A stretch of DNA of 46,141 nt from Bacillota bacterium (GTDB lineage Bacteria > Bacillota_E > Sulfobacillia > Sulfobacillales > JAIMBI01), in assembly GCA_021828405.1 (NCBI GenBank), contig JAKARZ010000012.1, positions 1-46,141 on the forward strand, given 5' to 3'. A model generated the notes under the pieces. That model did not search any database, had not been told where the DNA came from, and worked only from the letters and a program-made list of their open reading frames with translations. This document shows positions 9,232 to 18,519 of this stretch, piece after piece. The translations under genes were made by a program, and so were the position numbers. The first letter of the stretch is position 1, and every line of letters begins with the position of its first letter.

Positions 9232-9374
9232 CGGGCCGCGGCCCGCACCGCACACCCGCTGCTCCTCGGGAGGGCAGCCTATTTGCGATGCGCCTCCGCC
9301 GGTGCTACCGTCTATCCGTCATCTGACCCGCATTGGGCCAACATATCTCCATAATCGCCGGGGGAGTGGTGCGC

Positions 9375-10544
9375 GTGGCTTGGAGTGACCCCAACAGCAT
9401 CCCAGAGCGTCTTCTCATGGGTCCGGGACCATCGCCGGTGGCCTCGTCGGTTCGACTGGCCATGGCCCGACCCGTCTTGGGCCACCTGGACCCGGCCTTC
9501 CTGGCCATCATGGACGAGGTGGCCGAGCATCTGCGGTGGGTGTTTGGGACGAACAACCGGGTCACGCTGCCGCTGTCGGGAACCGGCAGCGCCGGCATGG
9601 ACGCGGCCGCCGCCAACTGGGTCGAGCCGGGCCAGCGCATCTTGGTCGTGGTGGCGGGCTTGTTTGGCCAGCGCCTGGCGGACGCCGCCGCCCGCCACGG
9701 CGGCGTGGTGGATGTGCTGGAGGTTCCCTGGGGTTCGGCGCTCGACCCCGGCCAGTTGGAGGCCCGCCTCGCCCACGCCTCCGCGCCGTATTCGGTGGTG
9801 GCGCTGGTCATGGCGGAAACGTCCACGGGCGTTCTGCAGCCGCTGGATGGCCTGTCCGCCGCGGTGCACCGGCACGGAGCCCTCTTCCTCGTCGACGCGG
9901 TGACCGCTATCGGTGGCATGCCGGTCGATGTCGACCGACGCGGGTTGGATGTCGTGTACGCGGGCACGCAGAAGTGCCTGGCTGTGCCGCCAGGGCTCGC
10001 CCCCTTCACCGCCGGGGAGGCGGCGCTCGACATCCTGCGCCGACGGCCGACGCCGGTTTCCAGCTGGTACCTGGACCTCTCCATGCTGGAGCGGTACTGG
10101 GGCGGCGAGCGGTTCTACCACCACACCGCCCCGGTGAGCATGATTTATGCGCTGGCCGAAGGGCTCCTGCGTATCCGAGCTGAGGGGCTGGAAGCCCGCT
10201 TCGCCCGCCACCGGCGCGCCAGCGCGGCTCTGTGGGCGGGGCTGGAGGCGATGGGCCTCTCGCTCGTGGTGGACGCCGCTGTCCGCCTGTTTTCGCTCAC
10301 CACCGTTCACATCCCGGAGGGGGTCGACGACGGAGCCGTGCGCGGGCGGTTGCTGAATGAATTCGGCATTGAGATTGGCGGAGGGTTGGGCCCGTTCAAA
10401 GGCCGCGTGTGGAGGATCGGCACCATGGGCGAAGGGGCCAACCTGGAGCCGGTGACACGCGTGCTGTCGGCACTGGAAGCCATCCTGGCCCGCACCAGCG
10501 GCGTGGAGGCAGCCGTGGCGTCGTGGCAGGCGGCTGGCGACTAA
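9375..10544 (+). CDS. Class V aminotransferase (alanine-glyoxylate / serine-pyruvate type)
   Basis: This 389-residue PLP enzyme of the serine-glyoxylate/alanine-glyoxylate branch probably transaminates glyoxylate or pyruvate. Family features are LLMGPGPSPVASSVRLAM near the N-terminus, GTGSAGMDAA in the phosphate-binding loop, MAETSTGVLQPL, FLVDAVTAIGGMPVDVD (PLP-ring aspartate), and the Schiff-base lysine in YAGTQKCLAVPPGLAPFT. HHTAPVSMIYALAEGL and WRIGTMGEGA close the fold. The GTG at 9375 was preferred because GGGGGA lies about 9 bases before it; an ATG at 9333 is the alternative. Its stop overlaps by a few bases that of the convergent EXLDI-type gene. The exact amino donor cannot be told. 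Confidence 0.9.
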   Translation: MAWSDPNSIPERLLMGPGPSPVASSVRLAMARPVLGHLDPAFLAIMDEVAEHLRWVFGTNNRVTLPLSGTGSAGMDAAAANWVEPGQRILVVVAGLFGQRLADAAARHGGVVDVLEVPWGSALDPGQLEARLAHASAPYSVVALVMAETSTGVLQPLDGLSAAVHRHGALFLVDAVTAIGGMPVDVDRRGLDVVYAGTQKCLAVPPGLAPFTAGEAALDILRRRPTPVSSWYLDLSMLERYWGGERFYHHTAPVSMIYALAEGLLRIRAEGLEARFARHRRASAALWAGLEAMGLSLVVDAAVRLFSLTTVHIPEGVDDGAVRGRLLNEFGIEIGGGLGPFKGRVWRIGTMGEGANLEPVTRVLSALEAILARTSGVEAAVASWQAAGD

Positions 10545-11257
10545 AACGGCGGCGCGCTGGCCCAGGGGTGACGGGCTAGCGCGCGCAGCGCCTCTCGCCA
10601 GCGGTCCACCCGATCGGCCACGGAAAGTTCCGCCCAGCTATTTTGGCGCCAGTAGTCCTGGCCCGGCAGCCCGCTGCTCTGGCTGACCACGACGCCGGTC
10701 AGATCCGGCGTGTCGTGCCCGAGGCACCACTGCTCGATGACGTCCAACACCTGCGGCACCTGACGCAGAGGGTGCAGGCCGCTCAGTTCGGTGCCCAGCT
10801 GGCCATACGTAACGGTCTCTTCCGCCTGCGCACGCCGCACCAGGATGGGCCACGCCCGGCGGGCCAGCGCCGGGTAGTCCGCTCCACCAACGGTCGCGGG
10901 CATGTTGAACCAGAGGGACGCAACGGCGGCGGCGGGCACCCACACCCACTCTTCGCCGGCGCCCCGTCGCGGCGCCCTTCCGAGCCCTGCTCCTTCCACC
11001 GCCCGCCGCAGGGCGTCACCCGCCGGCCCGTCGGGTATCGCCAGCATCCACCCGGAGCTCACCGGCTGGACACGCGTCTCAATCGCTTGGGTGCCCTCTT
11101 TCAGGCACACCGTGGCGGTGAGCGCCTGGCGGCCTTCCAGGTACTGCTGCAGGGCTTCGGTCAAGATGGACGAGACGCTGTCGCCCTGCGCCAGCACCTC
11201 CGCGCGCTCCCAGAGCGGCAAGTCAGATTCGCGAACATACACGGTCTTCTTGGGCAC
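10541..11257 (-). CDS. EXLDI-like protein with N-terminal ribbon-helix-helix-type segment
   Basis: This 238-residue protein begins TVYVRESDLPLWERAEVLAQ followed by SVSSILTEALQQYLEG. That is the pattern of the EXLDI family, whose start resembles an Arc/CopG-type DNA-binding segment. The C-terminal half (TYGQLGTELSGLHPLRQVPQ, then LDVIEQWC...LTGVVVSQSSGLPGQDYW) resembles an uncharacterised module seen in several hypothetical proteins; I cannot assign an activity. The GTG at 11257 has AGGAGG 6 bases upstream, and a TATACT -10-like element lies at 11315-11310. It sits 34 bases downstream of the broken P-loop kinase gene on the same strand, which recalls regulator plus kinase cassettes. That link is inference. 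Confidence 0.6.
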   Translation of the reverse strand: MPKKTVYVRESDLPLWERAEVLAQGDSVSSILTEALQQYLEGRQALTATVCLKEGTQAIETRVQPVSSGWMLAIPDGPAGDALRRAVEGAGLGRAPRRGAGEEWVWVPAAAVASLWFNMPATVGGADYPALARRAWPILVRRAQAEETVTYGQLGTELSGLHPLRQVPQVLDVIEQWCLGHDTPDLTGVVVSQSSGLPGQDYWRQNSWAELSVADRVDRWREALRALARHPWASAPPF

Positions 11258-11291
11258 GCAGTCCCTCCTGACATGTTTTTCGGCCTGCCGG

Positions 11292-11886
11292 TCATGATGC
11301 AGTGGCCCTAGTATAGTCGACGCGGCGCCGTGTCTCGCCGATCCCCTCGGCGACGCACGTCACTGTGCCGCCCAGCTGCACGGCCACCCACTCCCGGGCG
11401 CGCCGAAACACCTCCTCCGGGCGCTCGGAGGTGTCCAGCCTCAGGACGGGTCCCAGGCCCATCGGCTGATAGGGCACCGCCGCGCGGGCCGCATGCTCCG
11501 AAAGATTGTCGGCGTCCCGGTGGCCGGCGTGGCGCTCGCGCTCCTGGGTGCGGCGCCGAAAGCATGCCACCAGTTCGGAGGTCCGGGCCGCACAGCACAC
11601 CTCCAGCATTCCGTCGTCCATGGCGTGCGCCAAGGTGCGAAGCAATTCGGCGGCTCGGGCGCTGAAGCCGGCCTCCGCGACCACCCCCGCGCCGGTCTCC
11701 ATCAAGAAACCGAACGTGTGGCCCATCAGATCGTAGCGCACCCCGCCGAGCTTCTGGGACCACCCTCGGTCGGCGATTCCCAGGTTATCGAACAAAGTCG
11801 TCACGCGACACCACCGGCCAGCCCAGCACCATGGCCCGTTGCTGCGCTACCAAGGTTTTGCCACTCCCGGGATGGCCCGAGGCCAT
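11292..11886 (-). pseudogene. Frameshifted P-loop kinase (zeta/AAA-like ATPase)
   Basis: Two frames join into one small P-loop kinase. The first, from ATG 11886, reads MASGHPGSGKTLVAQQ (Walker A), then LGWPVVSRDDF, and stops at once. The second, beginning at 11804 in another frame, continues TLFDNLGIADRGWSQKLGG and runs 170 residues to 11292. In this family the segment after the Walker A strand reads SRDD..LLFD.LG, so the break falls exactly between SRDD and LFDNLG. The Walker Lys and the SRD aspartate are intact. No slippery heptamer is evident, so a disabling mutation or sequencing error is likelier than programmed shifting. No convincing RBS precedes 11886. The substrate is unknown. Confidence 0.7.
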
Positions 11887-12847
11887 CAGGAGCTGGTGCG
11901 CGATTGGGCTCGGTCCTTGAGATCGCCGGCCCACCAGCGTCCCAGTCCGACTGCGGCAAGCCGAAGACTGGGACCTCGCGGGACTTTCCCAGCGCCAGAA
12001 AGCCCCGACCGGCCGGCACGGCGGCATCGCAGGGCTCAGGAACGGCTCTTACCATGCGCCCCGTGATACGGCGTAAGGCTCCCTCATAGCGCGTCCTTTT
12101 TGGGCCAGGCGAAGGGATGCCCGGAGCCGCATCGTCCGACACGCGCCGACGCGGGCGCTCTCGGCCGATTGGGACACCTCAGTCGTGGCAGCCCACCAGG
12201 AGGCCTCTTTTCGGCAAGACTCTGCTGTTTGCCGACCACACCGGCTGGGATAGGGGCGCCGCGGAGGCCAGCCCTGCGCGGGACGGCGCGCGGCCGCCAA
12301 AGTGCCCCGCTGCGAGCCCTCTGGGCCTGCGCCTCCTGCGGCCAGAACCCGATAGGTCCTACACAACCGGGACAGGAATCCCGCGCCGGGTGTGGTGTCC
12401 CCGCCTCGCACGGGCTCAACGGCGACAGTCCCGCTGGCACGGTCGTCGTCGCGGCCCGTCCAAGCCTCTCCCTCCGGCCGACATGCTGCGCGATGCTCCC
12501 CATCGGCACCAGCGATCCGTGGCACACCAGACGGTACGCGATGAGCGCCCTTCCCCGCGGAGACTCGGGTCCGGCCGTTATGGTGGCTCATCCGAACATT
12601 CACGAGAGGGGGGAGGTGCGGGGCTAAAACGTCATCAGCGAATTGAAGCCGGTGCCGGGCGCGGCGAGTGGACAGGGCAAAAACACCCGGAGTCGCGGCG
12701 CAGAGAGGTTGAGCGCCGGCTCAGCGGATCCTTCAGTATCCCACCGCGCGAAACAGCCAGGATAGATGCCTTCCCGGCCTAGTGCCCAGCGCGTGTCGGC
12801 AGGAAGCCCTCGAATTATGGCGAATCCCCCGCACCGGAGGTGTCCGG
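11887..12847. other. Gene-poor region with possible transposase debris
   Basis: No intact gene is supported over about 960 bases. Around 12310-12440 on the plus strand one frame reads CASCGQNPIGPTQPGQ followed by AGCGVPASHGLNGD. This resembles a TnpB-type zinc ribbon ending in the usual DLN motif, but the second CxxC half and the catalytic aspartate are lost. The other frames carry stop codons or low-complexity Arg/Pro/Ala-rich translation typical of GC-rich noncoding DNA. The MFS gene's RBS lies at the right edge. Confidence 0.3.
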
Positions 12848-14035
12848 ATGTCAACCGATGCGGCCAAGATGAAGAGCGAGATCGGGGCGCGGCTGTTAGG
12901 GCCGTATGGTGCGTTTGCCTTTACGCTAGGGTTTGGGTGGTTTGTGCTGGCACCCCTGGTGCCGACGGAAATCGCCCGCTTGGGGGCGCCCCTCGGGGCC
13001 ATTCTTCTTTTGATATCGCTGTACGGCTACGCCATGGTGGCGGGGTCCCTGCCCGCGGGCTACTACGTGAGCCGCCGCGGCCCGGGCCCGGCCCTCGTGG
13101 TGGCTGTCGTGCTCACGTTCGTGGGCCTCACCATTCGGGCGCTGGCGTCATCCTACGACATGTTTCTCGCGGGCCAGATCATTGCCGCACTGGCGTACCC
13201 GTTTCTCATCGCACCCATCGGAGCGGTGCTCCGCATGTCAGGGGTGCGGGCCACCAAGACCGGCACCGGCCTGGTGATCGGCACGCTCTTTCTGGGCATG
13301 GCCTTCGGCGCGCTGGTAGGCGGCCACCTGGGCGCATCCAACGGACTCTGGCTGGCGGTGGTGCTCAACGTGATTGCCGGCGGATGGTTGGCCCGACTGG
13401 CGGTGCGTCAAGCCCCCCGCCCCGGCCCGGCGCTCGGCCCGCTCAACCTCGCCGTGCACCCCCGCTGGATCGTGGGCTTCGTCGTGGCATCGACCAGTGT
13501 CATGTTTGGGTCCGTCGCCACCGCCGCCCTCGTGCATCTGCACAGTCCGGTGGCCACCATCGTTGGCGGCAACCTCACGGCGCTGACATTCCTCGGGTCA
13601 GCCCTCGGCGCCGCGGCTTTTGGGTGGATTGGCCAGCAAATGCGTGAGGCCAGTGAAGGGCTCGAGCGGGTGCTGGGGGCAGCCGCCCTGGTGTTCACGT
13701 TCATTGCGGCCGCCTTTCTCACCGGTGTGATCCCCACCACGGCCGGGGGGATCGACCTCACGTTTTTCCTGCTGGGCATCAGCGGCAACGCCTGGTATAC
13801 CCTCGCCTTGGAAGACAGCGCCCGGGCCGCTGTCGGTGCCGGCGCGGCCGGGCTGGCGACCGCGGGCTACAGCTTGGCCTCGAACGTGGGGGTGGCGGTG
13901 GTGCCGGTGCTGCTGGGGCCGCTCGCCATTTCGGCGGGTGGGACATGGCTTGGCTTGACCACGGCGCTGGTGATGCTGGGCGTGGCGGTCACGTTTTTCA
14001 CCCGGGTCAAATCGAGGGAGCTGGCCACCCCCTGA
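12848..14035 (+). CDS. MFS transporter, 12-helix type
   Basis: This 395-residue integral membrane protein has alternating hydrophobic segments throughout (FAFTLGFGWFVLAPLVPTEI, GAILLLISLYGYAMVAGSLP, FIAAAFLTGVIP). The MFS loop between helices 2 and 3 is YYVSRRGPGPALV. The ATG at 12848 has GGAGG 7 bases upstream; an in-frame ATG at 12782 lacks an RBS and would add an atypical N-terminus. The layout resembles the cyanate/nitrate-type or sugar-efflux MFS groups, but no substrate can be read. It stands alone, with gene-poor DNA on both sides. Confidence 0.85.
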   Translation: MSTDAAKMKSEIGARLLGPYGAFAFTLGFGWFVLAPLVPTEIARLGAPLGAILLLISLYGYAMVAGSLPAGYYVSRRGPGPALVVAVVLTFVGLTIRALASSYDMFLAGQIIAALAYPFLIAPIGAVLRMSGVRATKTGTGLVIGTLFLGMAFGALVGGHLGASNGLWLAVVLNVIAGGWLARLAVRQAPRPGPALGPLNLAVHPRWIVGFVVASTSVMFGSVATAALVHLHSPVATIVGGNLTALTFLGSALGAAAFGWIGQQMREASEGLERVLGAAALVFTFIAAAFLTGVIPTTAGGIDLTFFLLGISGNAWYTLALEDSARAAVGAGAAGLATAGYSLASNVGVAVVPVLLGPLAISAGGTWLGLTTALVMLGVAVTFFTRVKSRELATP

Positions 14036-14327
14036 CCCCGTCCCGCGGGAGGCGCCCCGCTGGCGTTGGTGGGCCCAATGGGGCCGCGTTTCCTTTGAAG
14101 GCCACGGTGGCACCGCTCCCGCTGCATGCGCGGCCATAGGCTCGCCGCCAGTTGCAGAGCAAGCAGGTCTCTCGGATCGCGCCAGCTGCGCCCCAAGTCG
14201 CACGGAGACGTCTTCGCTCCGTGCGGCCTTGGGTGGCGGGCGTAGGGGCCCCGACCGCAGTGGGAGGCATCCCGCCGATCTACAGTGGTCTTTCCGCCGT
14301 GCGGAGTTAGCTATCCGACCCACTGCA
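14036..14327. other. Intergenic region with a strong hairpin
   Basis: No gene is supported here. A 9-bp perfect stem with a 9-base loop (CGCACGGAG at 14199-14207, CTCCGTGCG at 14217-14225) stands about 165 bases after the MFS stop. It lacks a T-run, so it may be a weak terminator or another structured element. The right edge carries the promoter of the aminopeptidase gene. Confidence 0.5.
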
Positions 14328-14356
14328 TTGACACCCCGCGCCGCCGCTTCTACGGT
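14328..14356 (+). promoter_or_regulatory. Promoter of the Xaa-Pro aminopeptidase gene
   Basis: A perfect TTGACA -35 at 14328-14333 is separated by 17 bases from a TACGGT -10 at 14351-14356. The start codon follows 61 bases later. This is a vegetative sigma-A-type promoter. Confidence 0.6.
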
Positions 14357-14417
14357 GAGGGTCGTAGACATGGGACCGAAAGAGACCGCTCCATAAAGAG
14401 ACAAGGGAGAGATAGCA

Positions 14418-15800
14418 ATGTCGGATGCTGTGCCGGCCGAGCTGACCCCGGAGATGACTCTGGATGTCTCGAGCCACCGCAGACGGTTGCTGGACGCGCT
14501 GCCTGATGATGGCCTCGTCATCCTGTTTGCCGGGCAGCCGCTCCTGCGAACTGCGGACGAGCACTATCGCTATGCGCCGAGCCACAACTACTACTACCTG
14601 ACCGGCCTCGATCGGGAGAATCAGGTGCTCGTGCTGACCCGCCGGGGCAGCGAGCGGACCGAGGCAGTGTTCATCGAGGCGGTCGACTCCCATGCGGAGG
14701 CATGGACCGGTCAGATGATGACCGCCGACGAAGCCCGATTCCTCTCGAACATAGACGATGTGCAGACGGTGGATCGGTGGATCCCGTACGTCAACCGGCT
14801 CATTGAAAGCGGGCGCTTCCCATGCGTCTACCTCGACTTGGAGCGCCGCACATGGTCGGGCGCGCCGTCGGATGCGATTCGGTTTGCCCACCGGCTTGTG
14901 GAGAAGCACCCGGGCACGGCCGTCCGAAATGCCTTCCCGCTAATGGCGGAACTGCGCCGGATCAAATCGGCGGGCGAGATTGCGCGGGTCCGGGCGGCGG
15001 TCGCCCACACCAAGCAGGGCCTTGCGGCGCTGATAGCCCACGCCCGGCCTGGCCTGCGCGAATTCCAACTAAACGGGCACTTCACGGGCACGCTCATCGG
15101 GGGCGGCGCCCGACTGGCCTATCCCCCCATTATTGCGGCCGGGGCGAACGCGGCGGTGCTGCACTACACCACGTTGCGCGACACGGTTCAGTCGGGTGAC
15201 CTCGTGCTGGTGGACGCCGCCGCGGAATTCGGCTACTACAAGGCGGACATCACGCGGACGTTTCCGATCGACGGCACTTTCACCGAGGAGCAACGCGCCA
15301 TCCACGACTTGGTGGGCGAGGCCAGCCAGGCAGTGCTGGCGGCCATGCGCCCCGGGGTTCCCCACAAGGAATTGCAGCGCATTACGCGTCAGGTGCTGGG
15401 GCGGGGCATGAAGGCGCTCGGGTACCTACGCGACGAGAGCGACATCGGCTCGTACTACTTCCACGGCGTAAGCCACTATTTAGGCCTGGACACGCATGAC
15501 GTGGGAGAGCACCGCGAGCTTGAGTCGGGCATGGTCCTGACGGTGGAGCCCGGCCTGTACCTGAAGGAGAAGGGGCTCGGCGTCCGCATCGAGGACGACG
15601 TCGTGATCACGGCCGACGGGATCGAGGTGCTCTCGGCCAACATTCCCAAGGATGCGCGCGCGATGGAGAGATGGATGGCCGAACTGCAAGCAACGCGAGA
15701 CGGAGACCGATCCCGGACGACCGGCGGGGCAAGCGCGGATTCGACCCCGCAGCTCGCTCGCGGCGGCCGCGCAGACCCTCATTCCCTGCCCCTGTCCTAG
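14418..15800 (+). CDS. pepP: Xaa-Pro aminopeptidase (M24B, PepP type)
   Basis: This 460-residue dinuclear-metal peptidase releases N-terminal residues preceding proline. The N-terminal creatinase-like domain (FAGQPLLRTADEHYRYAPSH, YYLTGLDRENQVLVL) is followed by the pita-bread domain from about residue 180. Metal ligands are visible: the aspartates in VDAAAEFGYYKADITRT, the His in FHGVSHYLGLDTHDVG, the Glu in LTVEPGLYL and the Glu in VRIEDDVVIT. GGGAGAG lies about 7 bases before the ATG. After the last conserved strand the protein continues about 45 residues in a Ser/Thr/Arg-rich, low-complexity tail, so the original stop may have been lost. Its TAG overlaps the stop of the convergent fragment at 15797 by 3 bases. 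Confidence 0.93.
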   Translation: MSDAVPAELTPEMTLDVSSHRRRLLDALPDDGLVILFAGQPLLRTADEHYRYAPSHNYYYLTGLDRENQVLVLTRRGSERTEAVFIEAVDSHAEAWTGQMMTADEARFLSNIDDVQTVDRWIPYVNRLIESGRFPCVYLDLERRTWSGAPSDAIRFAHRLVEKHPGTAVRNAFPLMAELRRIKSAGEIARVRAAVAHTKQGLAALIAHARPGLREFQLNGHFTGTLIGGGARLAYPPIIAAGANAAVLHYTTLRDTVQSGDLVLVDAAAEFGYYKADITRTFPIDGTFTEEQRAIHDLVGEASQAVLAAMRPGVPHKELQRITRQVLGRGMKALGYLRDESDIGSYYFHGVSHYLGLDTHDVGEHRELESGMVLTVEPGLYLKEKGLGVRIEDDVVITADGIEVLSANIPKDARAMERWMAELQATRDGDRSRTTGGASADSTPQLARGGRADPHSLPLS

Positions 15801-16219
15801 CCCAGCACGTTCATCGCGGTCTGCGCATTGCTGTTCAGGCCCGTTAACGTGGCGCCGCCGCTCGTGATAGAGAACGGAAAGAGCGCGGGATTGCCGCTGA
15901 CCAGTGACATCGCAGCCGAGGCGGCGGCGCTGGGTGACGTGGCCAGCGGAACGCTCCACGTCACCCCCACCTGGCCATTCGGCAGCGCCTGCTCGGTCAC
16001 TGTCCCGACAAAGTCCGACCCCGACTCGTGGCTCGACTGTCCGGTGGCGGTCATAACATCCTGGAGGATGGGGCTGGTCGACGAGATGGGCTCAAACGAA
16101 AGCACATTTTGGGCCGGAGTGGGCCGGCTCGCGGTCTGGCTATTGCTGAAGGGGCCGGGAGGCGGACCACCGGGCACCGATACGGTCTTCGACGTATGCC
16201 ACCCGCCGAGCGCCTTCAC
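15797..16219 (-). CDS. Unrecognised protein, probably a C-terminal remnant
   Basis: This 140-residue frame has natural-looking composition (QNVLSFEPISSTSPILQDVM, GQVGVTWSVPLATSPSAAAS) rich in Ser, Thr, Gly and Asn, as in exported or surface proteins. I do not recognise the family. The same frame stays open upstream of 16219 to about 16320 and reads sensibly (SLGNPFLVSALVQWSVKALG), but contains no start codon there before a stop. The only in-frame start is a GTG within the conserved-looking part and no RBS is seen. That suggests the 5' end of the gene has been lost. It lies directly beside the decayed MFS gene. Confidence 0.35.
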   Translation of the reverse strand: MKALGGWHTSKTVSVPGGPPPGPFSNSQTASRPTPAQNVLSFEPISSTSPILQDVMTATGQSSHESGSDFVGTVTEQALPNGQVGVTWSVPLATSPSAAASAAMSLVSGNPALFPFSITSGGATLTGLNSNAQTAMNVLG

Positions 16220-16388
16220 GCTCCACTGGACCAGTGCGCTGACCAGGAAGGGATTGCCCAGGGAGTTCGGCCCTAGGGATAGTGTGATAAACCCTGCCCA
16301 GAGTGGCGTCGCGCCGCGGGGTGCGGGATAATTGGATCAGCCTGGATCACCTTGCGGTGCCGGCTTTCCGCCACAAAGGGATGAGGCA

Positions 16389-17343
16389 TTGGATTCCGCC
16401 TACCGCCGCCTCTTAGGCCACCCCGTGTTTCGCGAGTTTTGACTTGGCACCCTGATGGTCCGGCTGGTTGCACAGGTGGCGGTCCTGGGTCTCACGTAGC
16501 TGGTACTGGAAGCCCCCGGGTCAGCCGCCCGCATCGGACTGGTCCTGGCTGTGTACGCGATGAGCGATACCGTGGCGAGCCCGCTGGCGGGGGTCTTACT
16601 AGACCGCTGGCCATGGCGCCGGTTACGGCTGGTGTCCAACGCGCTGCAGGACGTGTTGTGGCTGGCGATCACGGCCTTTTCTGCGGCACGGTCTCCCTCT
16701 GCCCCTGCTGCTGGTCCTCGTGGCCACGAGCGGGGCTCTCCCCGCTCGTGTACCGGGGTCGCAGCGTCATTCTGCCCAGCCTGGTGGAGGCCGGGGAGCC
16801 AGCCAACGCGGTGCTGGACCCGAACCCGAATCTGGTCTCTCTCCTGGGCCCCGCCCTGGGCGGCATTTTGGTGGCGACGGTGGGGAACCCACCACCCTCC
16901 TCATCGCTGCCGGGTGCGACGCGGTCAACATGGCTGTGCCGGCGCGGCATCGAGGGGCTGGGGGCGCCGTCCTCCAGCTCGTGGCAGGACGACATCCGGC
17001 GTGGATTCCGGTATGCGATGACAACGCCGGTCCTAACCCTGCTGTTTTCCCTTACCTACGGCCCGTTGGAGCCCGTCCTCCCGCTGCTGGTGTCGACCGT
17101 CTCCCACGATGGCGCCCAAGCGCCAAGGCTTCTCTGGTCCCGCTTTGCGGCCGGGGCACTGGTGGCGGTGGGCACTTCACGTACGCCCCGTATAATATTG
17201 TGTGGACCACCTGCGCGGCCGGCTCTTTGGCCTCATCCACGGGGTGTCGGGGGTGGGACGGCCGCTGGGTCAGGCCCCAGGCCACCGTTTATGGTGAGCG
17301 GTTTGGCATGCACCCGGTTGGGAGCCGTGGTGTGGACCTTTGA
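16389..17343 (+). pseudogene. MFS transporter pseudogene with several stops and frameshifts
   Basis: Joined frames recover a transporter: AYRRLLGHPVFREF, a TGA, LGTLMVRLVAQVAVLGL, a TAG, then APGSAARIGLVLAVYAMSD, VASPLAGVLLDRWPWRRLRL and VSNALQDVLWLAITAF. A frame change leads to PLVYRGRSVILPSLVEAGEP, ANAVLDPNPNLVSLLGPALG and GGILVATVG. After another change come WQDDIRRGFRYAMTTPVL and TLLFSLTYGPLEPVLPLLVS. This is the order of a drug-efflux-type MFS protein. A TTG at 16389 preceded by an AAGGG/GAGG region could have been the start. At least two in-frame stops and two or more indels make function impossible. Confidence 0.75.
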
Positions 17344-17399
17344 CGAAGCTTCGTGGCAAACCGGCGCCCCGGCTAGAGATGTCGGCAACCCCCCAGCGC

Positions 17400-18464
17400 C
17401 TAATACACCACGGTGATGCGCTTCGTCATGGCGTCCACCCGGACCCAGCCTCCGTGGGGCATCACATATTGGGGATCGGTGTGGCCCAGGTCCAGGTTCA
17501 ACACCACGACCGCCTCCGGGAGGTACTCCTCTATCGCGGACAGGATGGCGGCCCGCTGGTCCTGGGCGTAGCGACGCTTGGCCTCAGCATCCCGCCGCTC
17601 CATGAGCGACCAGCACTTGGGCCGCCCCACCAGCACGGCCGCGAATCGCTGCAGCAGGCCGCGTTCCCCCATCCGCATCAACACGCGGTACACATGGGTT
17701 GCCGGCGGCATCTCCTCCGACGTTTCGAAAAACAGCACGGCCCCATCGTAGGCATCCAACGGGGCCAGGTAGCGGGAGGTGGCCAGCTGCCCGTCAATGC
17801 TTTCCAGGTTGCCGCCCCATAACCTCCCCTCCACGGTCCGCTCGACGCCGTGCCACTCCCACGGGTCGGCGGCTGCGAGGGGCGGTTCGCCGGTGAGCGC
17901 GTCGGGGTCGCTCCAGTCGCGCTCTTCATCGGTAAAGGCTGTGACGGCGGGCAGCACGTACTTGCCGTGCGTGAAGAGGGCGCGCCACAGGGAATCCACC
18001 GTCACGGGGTGCATGCGCCCCGGCCGGCCCCACTGCACCATCACCGAGCCACCGTGATACCCCACGATGCCGAGGCGCCACAGGACGTGCAGGAGATTGG
18101 TGTTGTCGCTGTACCCGAAAAAAGGCTTGGGATGCGTGCGCAAGAGCTCCGGATCCACATGTGCCAGGACCCGAAGTTCGTCCTCGCCGCCAATGGTGGC
18201 GATGACCGCCTTAATGGAAGGGTCCCCAAACGCGGCGTGGAGGTCCGCCGCGCGCGCCGCGGGCGAGGCGTGGGCCGCACGCGTCGTCGGGTATTCCACC
18301 GGCACCAACTGGAATGGGTCCACGAGACGCGCGAGGCCCAGCTCGTACGGTGCCGGGAAGTACGCCGGCAAGCCAGCCGAGGGAGACAGCACGGCCACGC
18401 GGTCGCCCGCCCGCGGTTTGGACGGATACACGACGGCCGGGGCAGCAGGTCGAACTTGGGTCAT
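17400..18464 (-). CDS. S66-family carboxypeptidase (LD-carboxypeptidase / MccF-like)
   Basis: This 354-residue cytoplasmic serine peptidase belongs to the family that cleaves L,D-peptide bonds of recycled murein peptides or acyl-adenylate antibiotics (MccF). The N-terminus has PRAGDRVAVLSPSAG. The probable nucleophile Ser is in FFGYSDNTNLLHVLW, the Glu in LWGGNLESIDGQLAT and the His in LNLDLGHTDPQYVMPHGG, giving the Ser-Glu-His triad. The ATG at 18464 is preceded by GAGGGAGG. The TAxxLxYGxxxP-like insert and the length favour the MccF-like branch over classic LdcA, but I would not choose between murein recycling and self-protection. Confidence 0.88.
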   Translation of the reverse strand: MTQVRPAAPAVVYPSKPRAGDRVAVLSPSAGLPAYFPAPYELGLARLVDPFQLVPVEYPTTRAAHASPAARAADLHAAFGDPSIKAVIATIGGEDELRVLAHVDPELLRTHPKPFFGYSDNTNLLHVLWRLGIVGYHGGSVMVQWGRPGRMHPVTVDSLWRALFTHGKYVLPAVTAFTDEERDWSDPDALTGEPPLAAADPWEWHGVERTVEGRLWGGNLESIDGQLATSRYLAPLDAYDGAVLFFETSEEMPPATHVYRVLMRMGERGLLQRFAAVLVGRPKCWSLMERRDAEAKRRYAQDQRAAILSAIEEYLPEAVVVLNLDLGHTDPQYVMPHGGWVRVDAMTKRITVVY

Positions 18465-18519
18465 GGCAACCTCCCTCGTGCGTCAGCAACGTGGGCGAGC
18501 GGCCCGGGTCGCTGCACGG

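Noticed and set aside
11790..11810. Programmed frameshift in the P-loop kinase
   Set aside because: There is no slippery heptamer or convincing downstream pseudoknot, so a simple indel is more likely.
13598..14521. Long minus-strand ORF across the MFS gene and pepP start
   Set aside because: It is antisense to a well-supported transporter, rich in Arg/Pro/Ala/Gly, and has no RBS or domain; it is a shadow caused by high GC.
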